Positions 1 to 6,418 of a stretch of DNA of 7,950 nt are shown one piece after another. Positions within the stretch are counted from its first letter, which is position 1. Every line of letters begins with the position of its first letter. Location: assembly GCA_946409855.1 (NCBI GenBank), contig CAMJXZ010000145.1, positions 1 to 7,950 on the forward strand. Direction: 5' to 3'. Made by a program: the position numbers and the translations under genes. Source of the DNA: an uncultured Clostridia bacterium (GTDB lineage Bacteria > Bacillota > Clostridia > Christensenellales > Aristaeellaceae). The notes beneath the pieces were generated by a model. That model ran no database searches and was not told where the DNA came from. It saw nothing but the letters and a program-made list of their open reading frames with translations.

Positions 1-1
1 G

Positions 2-189
2 GGGTGTCATCCTGAACCCTGACAAGCGTTTGCCGCCGCAAGGCAAACGCCAGGGTGAAGGATCCGTTCTGCTGTTCCAAAGTACACCGTCGCCCCATCC
101 CCGCACCGTGCTCCCGCCGCAGAACAGATTCTTCACGACGCGGCCGGCCCGATGGGGCCGTCCTTCTTCGTCGTTCAGAATGACATCCG
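2..189. repeat. Double-hairpin inverted repeat element (REP/MITE-like)
   Basis: Two similar hairpin units face each other. The outer arms, 2-16 and 174-188, match at 13 of 15 bases when one is reverse-complemented (core TGTCATYCTGAA). The inner arms, 57-71 and 120-134, also match at 13 of 15 (GAAGRATCYGTTCTG). Unit one (5-66) folds by ACCCTG 16-21 with CAGGGT 51-56, and GCGTTTGCC 26-34 with GGCAAACGC 42-50. Unit two (120-188) folds by ACGACG 135-140 with CGTCGT 169-174, and CGGCCC 145-150 with GGGCCG 155-160. The ends are conserved while the hairpin stems differ in sequence but keep their pairing. Such TGTCATYCTGA...GAAGRATC elements are, from memory, common dispersed extragenic repeats. No coding capacity is evident. 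The element may begin just left of the window. Confidence 0.7.
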
Positions 190-483
190 GTGGGCGGCCC
201 CGGGGAAAGGGCTTCGCGTATCCCGTTTCGCCGGGGATCCGACTGCCTGCCGGCGCCCTGCTCCCCGGGCATCAACCGATCGTCTTCCAGCCTCGGGCGC
301 CGCAGGCCCGGTTCCCCCGCGGAGGATCCGGGGGCCGTGGCTTATACTTCCTGGATGCCGTGCCGGCTCAGGCGCCGCCGCCGCGCTGTCCTTTCGGAAT
401 TTCACTGTCCGCATCATGGGAGTATCGTTTTTTTATCTGTCCGCATTCCGTGGCCGCGCCAAAAACACGAACATTCCATATCC
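190..483. other. Non-coding GC-rich stretch, nothing recognised
   Basis: Several frames stay open here because the sequence is very GC-rich, but their translations are Pro/Arg/Ala-rich low-complexity with no domain and no convincing ribosome binding site. No RNA gene or mobile element was recognised. Confidence 0.5.
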
Positions 484-497
484 GCTGATATATCAGC
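484..497. promoter_or_regulatory. 14-base perfect palindrome, possible operator
   Basis: GCTGATATATCAGC is a perfect palindrome in an AT-rich island within GC-rich sequence. It lies about 75 bases upstream of the -35 box of the plus-strand promoter at 573-601 and just before the 11-base repeats. A dimeric regulator site is possible. No function is shown by the sequence. Confidence 0.35.
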
Positions 498-509
498 ATA
501 TATCGCTTG

Positions 510-574
510 TTTTCAGCGCTTTTTCAACGGATTTTCAACGGATTTTCAACGGTTTTTCAACGGATTTTCAACTT
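510..574. repeat. Six 11-base tandem repeats with phased T-tracts
   Basis: The unit TTTTCAACGGA recurs with a period of 11 bases, starting at 510 (degenerate, TTTTCAGCGCT), 521, 532, 543, 554 and 565 (last copy ends CTT). Each unit brings a run of four or five T to nearly the same face of the helix. Phased A/T-tracts are known to bend DNA. The array ends on the -35 box of a plus-strand promoter, the usual place for curved or activator-bound upstream DNA. Confidence 0.8.
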
Positions 575-949
575 GCCTTCCACGGCGTCATGTGCTATGA
601 TGGTACTGTCCCGAAGGAAGAACGTCAGGCGGCTGTCCGCCCGGCGTTTTGTTTTTCTGCGCGGCACCCTCAAACCTCCGCCGCCCGTCCGCCTGCCCGT
701 GCCGCCCTTCGGACGCGCCGCGCCGGATATCCCGCCGCTCCTCCCGCCGGAGGCCCGCTTCTCCCGGCCAAAAAGGGGATCCCCCGCGCCGTCGTCGGTA
801 TCGGCACGGGAGATCCTTTTGCGGTTATAGACTTTTTTGCTGTCGATCTTCCGGGTGACCGGGGAGATGGACCAGGTGCCGCGCTTCCCGGCGGCCAGCT
901 TTTTCCTGGCTTTTTTGCTCATTTTCTCCTTGGGGACAAAGGGTTTCAT
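557..949 (-). CDS. Small highly basic conserved protein, function unknown
   Basis: The frame gives 130 residues from ATG 949. Residues 1-57 are dense in Lys and Arg (MKPFVPKEKMSKKARKKL, then GTWSISPVTRK and VYNRKR) and resemble, from memory, a short basic protein common in gut Clostridia and usually about 60 residues long. Its function is unknown to me. Nucleic-acid binding is only a guess from charge. The start at 949 is preferred over the upstream ATG at 1024 because the latter lies in the -35 box of a good promoter (996-1024). AAGGA sits 10 bases before the ATG at 949. From about residue 58 the translation becomes Gly/Arg-rich low-complexity and runs antisense to the plus-strand promoter and terminator at 573-656. 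The true protein may therefore be shorter, with this tail arising from a lost stop or a frameshift. Confidence 0.55.
   Translation of the reverse strand: MKPFVPKEKMSKKARKKLAAGKRGTWSISPVTRKIDSKKVYNRKRISRADTDDGAGDPLFGREKRASGGRSGGISGAARPKGGTGRRTGGGGLRVPRRKTKRRADSRLTFFLRDSTIIAHDAVEGKLKIR
573..601 (+). promoter_or_regulatory. Predicted extended -10 sigma-70 promoter, plus strand
   Basis: A -35 box TTGCCT at 573-578 and a -10 box TATGAT at 596-601 are separated by 17 bases, with a TGn extension (593-595). The predicted start is near 608. No coding sequence follows on this strand. A hairpin and T-run follow instead at 623-656. Confidence 0.6.
608..656 (+). ncRNA. Candidate short RNA of about 50 nt
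   Basis: This is the interval between the predicted start of the 573-601 promoter and the T-run of the terminator at 623-656. Most of it would be the terminator hairpin, preceded by a purine-rich stretch (CCCGAAGGAAGAACG). It has no start codon with a usable reading frame. It lies antisense to the doubtful 3' part of the small basic protein gene (557-949). The call is an inference from a promoter and terminator alone. I do not recognise an RNA family. Confidence 0.3.
623..656 (+). terminator. Rho-independent terminator, plus strand
   Basis: The stem pairs 623-626 with 643-646 (one G-U) and GGCGG 628-632 with CCGCC 637-641, with a single A/C mismatch between the two segments and a CTGT loop. 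TTTTGTTTTT (647-656) follows directly. The T-run is only on the plus strand. On the minus strand the downstream side is merely pyrimidine-rich (TTCTTCCTT). Confidence 0.6.
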
Positions 950-995
950 GCTTCTCACATCCTTCCGGGGCGTATGAACCGGCGCGTTCCGGAAG

Positions 996-1024
996 ATTGT
1001 ATCACGTTTCCGCCTGCGCCGCAA
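996..1024 (-). promoter_or_regulatory. Predicted promoter of the small basic protein gene
   Basis: On the minus strand, TTGCGG (1024-1019) and TACAAT (1001-996) are 17 bases apart, with a TGA extension directly before the -10 box. The predicted start is near 989, giving a leader of about 40 bases to the ATG at 949. The promoter fills the gap behind the FAD gene, so the small gene need not depend on the operon. A 7-base inverted repeat (962-968 with 989-995) flanks the start region. Confidence 0.6.
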
Positions 1025-1042
1025 CCGGCTGTTTCGCCCCTG

Positions 1043-2266
1043 TCAGGCCTCGTCCCGGTGGAGCCGCACGTTCCCGGCGCGCAGCCGCTGCTGCAGGAGC
1101 GTTACGTCCAGCGCCCTGAGCGGCGCGTCCCTTAAGACGGCCAACGCGGCGGCGGTGCCGGCCGCTTCGCCGGAAGCGATGCAGGAGGGGATCACCCTCG
1201 TCACGTCCCACGCCCAGCCCGCGGCGGAAATCATCCGCCCGGCGGCCAGGAGATTGTCAAACGCGGGGTGATACAGGCATTCGAAGGGCAGCTCGTACCA
1301 GGCGCCCGGGCGGTCGAAATCGCAAAGGAGGGCGACCGACCGGTCCTGCCGGCGGGCCTGGTCCGCCTCCGTCAGCACGGCCCCGCCGTCCAGCCGGCGG
1401 GAGGTGCGGAACTGCGCCTGGGCGGGCAGGGCGGTGATGTCCCGCCCGGGGATTTTCCCTTCCCGGATCATGTCCTGCAGCAGCCGTCTGCCGTCCAGCA
1501 GGAAGGCGGTTTCCTCGCCGGTGTCCGTGCCGCTGTAATGTATGTAGCCCGGCGGGTGGCCGACGCCGTAGAGGCTTGCGCCGATGCTGCGCCAGCGCCG
1601 GTTGGGCAGGCTGCCGCGGGGGCCTGACGCGTCCGGCTCCTGGGCGATGAAGGTAAAGTAGTTTTTCCCCTTCACGCACGGGACCCCGGCCCGATGCAGG
1701 ACCGAGGCGTCCCCGGTGGCGTCGATCACCGCGCCGGCCAGGTACGCTTCCCGGCCGGTGACGCTTTCGGTGATCACACCCAGGCACCGGCCGCCTTCCA
1801 TCAGCGGGCGGACGCCGCTCATGCACAGGCGGATGCGGATACGCTCGTTTCTCAGCAGCTCGTCCAGGGCCAGCTGGAACATCGTGGGGGAAAAGTAGGT
1901 GCCGTACCGGCCGCCCACGGGGTGCTGCTTCTGATGAACCACCCTGGCTGGGTCCACCGGGACGCTGCGGTCCTTCCAGATCTCGGGCAGGGTGTCCGGC
2001 CCGTCCTGGATGGAGCGCCGGAGCAGCTCTTCCGGCAGCCCGTACATCAGCTGCGTCCCTTCGCCGTCGCACAGGGGCTCGAACCAGTTGATCAGGCCGT
2101 TGGTGGCCAGGCCGCCGAACAGGGCGGTTTTTTCGACGATCATCACTTCGGCGCCCTGCCGGCGGGCGGCCACCGCGGCGGCGACGCCGGCCACCCCGCC
2201 GCCGACGACCAGGACATCGGCCTCGTCCCGCACGGTGGTCTGCAGCTGTTCTGTAATCGTTTTCAT
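1043..2266 (-). CDS. FAD-dependent oxidoreductase (FAD_oxidored family)
   Basis: This 407-residue cytoplasmic flavoprotein has no signal peptide or membrane segment. An N-terminal Rossmann fold binds FAD through VVGGGVAG (20-27), and Glu45 in the IVEK strand is the likely ribose ligand. The next motif, GGLATNGLINWF (51-62), is typical of the FAD_oxidored (PF12831) group. IDATGDA (181-187) and the C-terminal AAGR...GEAAG segment complete the FAD site. The family oxidises or reduces C-H/C-OH groups on varied substrates, so the substrate cannot be read from sequence. The ATG at 2266 follows AGGGAG by a short spacer and lies 39 bases after the glycyl radical enzyme, with no terminator between, so it is probably the last gene of the operon. 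I infer that it makes or consumes a keto or ene intermediate of the same pathway. It is complete, with no odd feature. Confidence 0.85.
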   Translation of the reverse strand: MKTITEQLQTTVRDEADVLVVGGGVAGVAAAVAARRQGAEVMIVEKTALFGGLATNGLINWFEPLCDGEGTQLMYGLPEELLRRSIQDGPDTLPEIWKDRSVPVDPARVVHQKQHPVGGRYGTYFSPTMFQLALDELLRNERIRIRLCMSGVRPLMEGGRCLGVITESVTGREAYLAGAVIDATGDASVLHRAGVPCVKGKNYFTFIAQEPDASGPRGSLPNRRWRSIGASLYGVGHPPGYIHYSGTDTGEETAFLLDGRRLLQDMIREGKIPGRDITALPAQAQFRTSRRLDGGAVLTEADQARRQDRSVALLCDFDRPGAWYELPFECLYHPAFDNLLAAGRMISAAGWAWDVTRVIPSCIASGEAAGTAAALAVLRDAPLRALDVTLLQQRLRAGNVRLHRDEA

Positions 2267-2305
2267 GGGATCTCCCTATCGTCGGACGCGATTGTATCCA
2301 TCCTG

Positions 2306-4471
2306 TCAGCTTTCCATCAGCCGGTCCACCACCAGCTGGCGGAAGGCGGGGGTCAGGGTGATAAAGTAGGCGGTAAAGCCGGTCACGCGCACCACCAGGT
2401 CCGGGTAGAGCTCTGGGTTTTTGTGGGCCGCGCGGATCTTGTCCGCGTCGACGATGTTCACGTTGATCAGCGTGCCGCCCCGCTTCAGGTGGGTTTCCAG
2501 CAGGGCCATCACCTTGTCGATCCCGTCCTCCATGTCGATCATGCCCGGGTCCAGCTCCATCTGGAAGGGGCTGGTGTTGCCCATGCCGCACTGCGCCAGG
2601 ATGATCGCCTCGCTCATGTCGGTCATGGCGCCGCTGCGCACGTCGCCGGGCATGGGGTTGGCGCCGTGGTTGACGGGCTCAAAGGCCTTGCGGCCGTCGG
2701 GCGTGGCGCCCACCTGCCTGCCGAAGAGGATGGTCTTGCTCCATGAGAACATGCCGGGAATGTACACGGACACTTCCCTGCTCTTGAGGGCTACCACCTC
2801 GTCCCGGAAGACCTCCGTCAGCCTGCGCGCCCAGCGGTTGCCCAGGGAGCCGGGCTGGCCGAAGCGGCCGCTGTGCTTCATCAGCGCCTGGATGTACGGC
2901 CCGTTTTCGTCCTCGTAGTTGGCCTGAACGGAGGCGTACACCTGGTCCCAGGTGAGCGCCTTTTCCTGTTCCACCCGCTGCTGCAGGGCGGCAAAGGAAT
3001 TGGCCGCCACGGCCAGGCCGGCGCCGTCGATGCCGATGTTGTAGTACTGTACGGAATGGTCGGAGGCATCCCGGCCCTTTTCGATGGGGCCGACCATAAA
3101 CAGGTTCAGGAACAGCTCCGGGTCGTTGTAGCGGTTGTTGTTGAGGTCGAAATCCATCGTTTCGCCGATGCATTTGAGCACGACGCGCAGGTGCTTTACG
3201 TAGAGCGAAAGCAGCTTTTCGGTGGAGCGCTCGGGGCCCGCCATCATCTCGTCGTAGGCCACCTCGAACACCCGCGCCTGGTTGACCTTGATGGAATCGT
3301 TCAGCGGGTATTCCAGGCCCGGGATCGCCATCCAGTTGCAGCCCACCGCGATGCGCCTGGCCGCCAGTTCCCTGGAAAAGCCGCGCCGCATGAAGCCCTC
3401 CACCAGGCTCTGGTCGCCGGAAAAGCGGGGCCAGCCGTTTTTGTGTTTGAACAGCAACTCCACCCCGCGGCGGAAGAAGGCCCGGGGGAGGCCGTCGTGC
3501 ACCCGGATGGTCAGGTTCAGGGATACGTCCATCCGGTCCGCCGCTTCCAGGATCAGCCAGCTGACGGGGCTCACCATGTCCCGGCCCGTTTCGTCCGGCC
3601 CGCCCAGCTGGTAGTATTTGGTATCGCTCATCAGCAGGCCGGAGATATAGTAGACCGCGTCCTCGTCGTCGATCAGCCCCAGGGCGGTATCGTGCTCGTA
3701 ATAGGGGCGCAGCAGCTCGTCCAGCTGCCCGCCGCAGCCCTCCCGGTTGAAGGAGCGGCCGAACAGGTTGTACCAGGAGATGAAGGTGCAGGCTTCCCGC
3801 AGGGTGCGCGGCGGCTGATGCCGGACCCATTCGTTGGCCGCCAGCATGCCGGCAAGGTTTTCCTTAAGCAGCGGGTCGGTTTCATGCGCCAGCTTTTCGC
3901 GCACGCAGGCGACGGTCCGGTCCATCCAGTCCATGCAGGCGTCCAGGAAGACGTTTTCCGCCCGGTAGAATTCCCGCTGTTCCTCGGTTTCGTTGTTGAC
4001 GGCCTCGTAACGGCGGACCTTTTCCCGGATCCCGTCCCAGCCCAGGTTCAGGCCGATGCGCACATCCCCGCAGAAATGGTGGATCTGCCCGATGCCGTGG
4101 TCGATGCCGTAGCGGTCGATGGTCTCCTGCCAGGGGGAAAGGTCCCAGCATTCGTGCCAGCGCACCTTGCGGAACTTCTGCAGGATCCGAAAGAAATTGC
4201 CGCACATGCTGTTTTCCGGATCCACCACCGGGGGGAAGCTTTTGAGCATCGCGGCGTAGTTTTCGCTCCAGCCGCGGTAGCCGTGGAAATCGCCGTTGGG
4301 TGAATCGCCCACGGGCTTCCAGCTGTAACCCTCCGGCGGGCAGAGGAAGTTGTAATCGTCCTCATCGGTCAGACCGTTGTAGGCGATCTTTTTCCGGGTC
4401 TCCTCGATCTTTTTCGCCCGGAGACTGCGGATCCTTTGGGTATATACCTGCTTTTTCTGCTCGATCGTCAT
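2306..4471 (-). CDS. Glycyl radical enzyme, pyruvate formate-lyase superfamily, unassigned type
   Basis: This 721-residue soluble enzyme is somewhat shorter than the usual 780-850. The C-terminal radical loop is DLVVRVTGFTAYF, with Gly698 as the radical site, and Thr697 and Phe699 in place of the usual Ser/Ala/Cys and Tyr. The thiyl cysteine is Cys378 in VGCNWMAIPG, 320 residues before the Gly, a normal spacing. Other superfamily landmarks are GGQLDELLRPYY (247-258), QLGGPDETGRD (288-298), SLNLTIRVHDGLP (317-329) and GGTLINVNIVDADKIR (665-680). In diol dehydratases, choline lyase, HypD and aryl decarboxylases the Cys is followed by x-Glu. Here Cys+2 is Trp380, and there is no Cys-Cys pair as in pyruvate formate-lyase. 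Reaction and substrate are therefore not assigned. The start has AGAGG 8 bases upstream and lies 4 bases after the activase stop, so translation is probably coupled. Confidence 0.9.
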   Translation of the reverse strand: MTIEQKKQVYTQRIRSLRAKKIEETRKKIAYNGLTDEDDYNFLCPPEGYSWKPVGDSPNGDFHGYRGWSENYAAMLKSFPPVVDPENSMCGNFFRILQKFRKVRWHECWDLSPWQETIDRYGIDHGIGQIHHFCGDVRIGLNLGWDGIREKVRRYEAVNNETEEQREFYRAENVFLDACMDWMDRTVACVREKLAHETDPLLKENLAGMLAANEWVRHQPPRTLREACTFISWYNLFGRSFNREGCGGQLDELLRPYYEHDTALGLIDDEDAVYYISGLLMSDTKYYQLGGPDETGRDMVSPVSWLILEAADRMDVSLNLTIRVHDGLPRAFFRRGVELLFKHKNGWPRFSGDQSLVEGFMRRGFSRELAARRIAVGCNWMAIPGLEYPLNDSIKVNQARVFEVAYDEMMAGPERSTEKLLSLYVKHLRVVLKCIGETMDFDLNNNRYNDPELFLNLFMVGPIEKGRDASDHSVQYYNIGIDGAGLAVAANSFAALQQRVEQEKALTWDQVYASVQANYEDENGPYIQALMKHSGRFGQPGSLGNRWARRLTEVFRDEVVALKSREVSVYIPGMFSWSKTILFGRQVGATPDGRKAFEPVNHGANPMPGDVRSGAMTDMSEAIILAQCGMGNTSPFQMELDPGMIDMEDGIDKVMALLETHLKRGGTLINVNIVDADKIRAAHKNPELYPDLVVRVTGFTAYFITLTPAFRQLVVDRLMES

Positions 4472-4475
4472 GATG

Positions 4476-5294
4476 TCATCCTCTTGAAAAGCGGCACTGC
4501 GTCCCTTCCGACGCGGCGGCGGCGGCCAGTTCCCTGAGCCGGCTGACCGGCAGGGGCCGGGTCCCGGGCAGGGCGTAGGTAAGTCCGATCGGTTCGTATT
4601 TGGACTCGGCCAGGGCGTTGTAGTTGAGCAGCTCGTACCGGCAGTTTTCCCGGACGGAGGCGAGGAAGGCGGCGATGCCGCGGATGTTGTCCTCCCCGTC
4701 CGTCACCCCCGGGATCAGCGGCGTCCTCGCGGTAAAGGGGATCCCGGACGCCGCCAGATTCGCGGCGTTTTCCAGCACCGTCCTGTTGGAAACGCCCGTC
4801 CATTTCCGGTGCGCCGCGTCGTCCAGGAGCTTTATGTCAAAGTACACGTGGGAAAGCAGCGGCAGGCAGGGGGCGATCACCGCCCAGGGGAGGGACAGGT
4901 TGGTTTCCGCCGCGGTCCTGAGCCCGTTTTCTTTGCACAGGGTCAGGAACGCCTTGAGGAAATCCGCCTGCAGGAATGGCTCGCCGCCGGACACGGTGAC
5001 CCCGCCGCCCGAAGCGGCATAGTAATCCCTGTCCCACAGGACCTCGTGAAGCGCTTCCTCCGGGGTCATTTCCCGGCCGATCGTGACCCGGGCCTGGGCG
5101 GGGCAGCCGGTTTTGCAATGGCCGCAGTGAATGCATTTGGCCGGATACCAGGCCTCCTGCGGTTTCATTTCCAGGGTTTCCGGGTTGTGGCACCATGAAC
5201 AGCGCATGTTGCACCCTTTGAGGAAGACGGTGGTCCGGATGCCGTCCCCGTCGTGCAGGGAGAAGCGCTGGATCTCTGTGATGATTCCGGTCAT
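4476..5294 (-). CDS. Glycyl-radical-enzyme activating protein (radical SAM)
   Basis: This protein uses a [4Fe-4S] cluster and S-adenosylmethionine to abstract a hydrogen from the glycine of its partner, almost surely the enzyme encoded 4 bases downstream. From ATG 5294 it has 272 residues. GIITEIQRFSLHDGDGIRT at the N-terminus is typical of activases. The radical-SAM cluster is CNMRCSWC (Cys28, 32, 35). A ferredoxin-like insert CIHCGHCKTGC (Cys54, 57, 60, 64) binds one further cluster. Many activases of this family carry two such quartets, so this one is intermediate between them and the insert-free pyruvate formate-lyase type. SGGEP (102-106) contacts the SAM. A GTG at 5303 is an alternative start, giving 275 residues and a 4-base overlap with the upstream gene. 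ATG 5294 is preferred because GGGTGA lies 5 bases before it. Confidence 0.92.
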   Translation of the reverse strand: MTGIITEIQRFSLHDGDGIRTTVFLKGCNMRCSWCHNPETLEMKPQEAWYPAKCIHCGHCKTGCPAQARVTIGREMTPEEALHEVLWDRDYYAASGGGVTVSGGEPFLQADFLKAFLTLCKENGLRTAAETNLSLPWAVIAPCLPLLSHVYFDIKLLDDAAHRKWTGVSNRTVLENAANLAASGIPFTARTPLIPGVTDGEDNIRGIAAFLASVRENCRYELLNYNALAESKYEPIGLTYALPGTRPLPVSRLRELAAAAASEGTQCRFSRG

Positions 5295-5299
5295 GTTTT

Positions 5300-6418
5300 T
5301 CACCCGATGGTCCAGTGGATGTTGTTGACCAGCTCCGTTTTGCCGCTGTCGGCGGAGCGGATGCCGGCGTCCAGAATGGCGATGGCGTTGAGGTTAAAGG
5401 CCGCGGTCATGGTTTCGTGCAGCGGGGCGTCCCCGTCCATATAGTGGACGAAGGCCCAGGAAACGTCCTTCAGGTGCTCGGGCAGGGCGATGTTCTCGAT
5501 GTCCCGCACCTCCTCGAATTCCTTGTACAGCTGCACCTTGTTGGTCTTGTAGTCCGCCACGATGGCGCCCTTCGTGCCGTACAGGATGGGGGATTTGAAG
5601 GTGTGCTGGTATGTCGTCCAGGTGCCTTCCAGCACCGCGTGGCAGTTGGGGAAGCGGACGATCATCGCCGCGTTGTCCTCGGCGTTGGACAGGGTGTGGA
5701 TGCTGTTGATCCGCATGCCGGTGGCAGCGACGGCCTCCTGCCCGGCGAACCAGTAGGCGACGATGGCCCCGTAGCAGCAGTAGTCCGCCATGGCGCCGCC
5801 GCCGCACTCATGCTGGTGCCACCAGGTGCGGGCGATCTCGGCGTCGGTCATGGGGGCGGCCACGGCGCTGATCTTGTGTTTGGCGCCGGGGCCCAGGGGG
5901 CCGGTGTGGCCCATGCGGGTCTTGACCTCGATCAGGTCGCCGATAACGCCCTCATCCAGCATCTTTTTCGCCGTGTGCATGGCGGAATACCAGGTGATGG
6001 GCCAGTTGACGATCAGGAGGCTGTGGTAGGTCTCGGCCAGGCGGTACATGGCCAGGGCGTCGTTCAGGGTCGTGGCCATGGGTTTTTCGATGCACACGGC
6101 GATGCCGCGCTTGGCGCATTCCTCCGTGATCAGGACGTGGTAGCAGTTTTCGCTGTTGCAGACCACCAGGTCCGGCTTTTCTTCGTCCAGCATCTGGAGC
6201 CAGTCCTCATAGACGCGCAGGCCGAAGCGCTCGGCGCAGTATTTGAGGTTCCACTGCCGGGTGTAGGGCGCGTCCGTCCGAAGCTCTTTGACTTTGGCGG
6301 GCATGTCCGCGCAGGCGGCCAGGTCGATGCGGGGGTTGTCGAAGTAATGCTGGGCCACGTCGTTGATGTGCACATGGGCGAAGCCGACGATGACGGCCTT
6401 GTACTGATCCTTTTTCAT
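5300..6418 (-). CDS. Gfo/Idh/MocA family oxidoreductase, divergent type
   Basis: This 372-residue cytoplasmic NAD(P)-dependent dehydrogenase probably acts on a sugar, polyol or cyclitol hydroxyl. The N-terminal Rossmann motif reads VIVGFAHVHI (9-18) instead of GxGxxG, as in a GxxHxH subgroup I recall. The EKP motif that supplies the catalytic lysine is present (111-113, Lys112). The later motif GGGAMADYCCY (206-216) keeps Asp212 but has Tyr216 where most members have His. Tyr occurs here in the glucose-fructose oxidoreductase branch. The ATG at 6418 overlaps the stop of the upstream paralogue by 4 bases (ATGA) and follows GGAGGG by about 9 bases. Its stop touches the activase start region. 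The strong divergence from its neighbour argues for a different substrate or step rather than a recent duplicate. Confidence 0.88.
   Translation of the reverse strand: MKKDQYKAVIVGFAHVHINDVAQHYFDNPRIDLAACADMPAKVKELRTDAPYTRQWNLKYCAERFGLRVYEDWLQMLDEEKPDLVVCNSENCYHVLITEECAKRGIAVCIEKPMATTLNDALAMYRLAETYHSLLIVNWPITWYSAMHTAKKMLDEGVIGDLIEVKTRMGHTGPLGPGAKHKISAVAAPMTDAEIARTWWHQHECGGGAMADYCCYGAIVAYWFAGQEAVAATGMRINSIHTLSNAEDNAAMIVRFPNCHAVLEGTWTTYQHTFKSPILYGTKGAIVADYKTNKVQLYKEFEEVRDIENIALPEHLKDVSWAFVHYMDGDAPLHETMTAAFNLNAIAILDAGIRSADSGKTELVNNIHWTIG

Noticed and set aside
175..417. Minus-strand frame of 80 residues
   Set aside because: The composition is Arg/Ala/Gly-biased, there is no clear ribosome binding site, and the 3' end overlaps the inverted repeat element.
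510..574. Tandem repeats as a CRISPR array, replication iterons or DnaA boxes
   Set aside because: The unit is only 11 bases with no spacers, so it is not CRISPR. TTTTCAACG differs at three positions from the DnaA box TTATCCACA, and no replication gene is nearby.
30..1135. Overlapping plus-strand open frames in the left flank
   Set aside because: They run through the hairpin repeat, the tandem repeats and the terminator, are low-complexity, and lack ribosome binding sites. They are open by GC bias.
2873..4303. Long open frame on the plus strand opposite the glycyl radical enzyme gene
   Set aside because: It is the antisense of a clear enzyme gene in GC-rich DNA. Its translation is Val/His/Gly/Ala-rich with no domain. 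The same holds for long plus-strand frames at 1694-2746, 5315-6424 and 6562-7572.
2306..4471. Naming the enzyme as glycerol dehydratase, choline lyase, HypD or pyruvate formate-lyase
   Set aside because: The Cys loop lacks both the GCxE and the Cys-Cys signatures of these enzymes, so a specific name would be unsupported.
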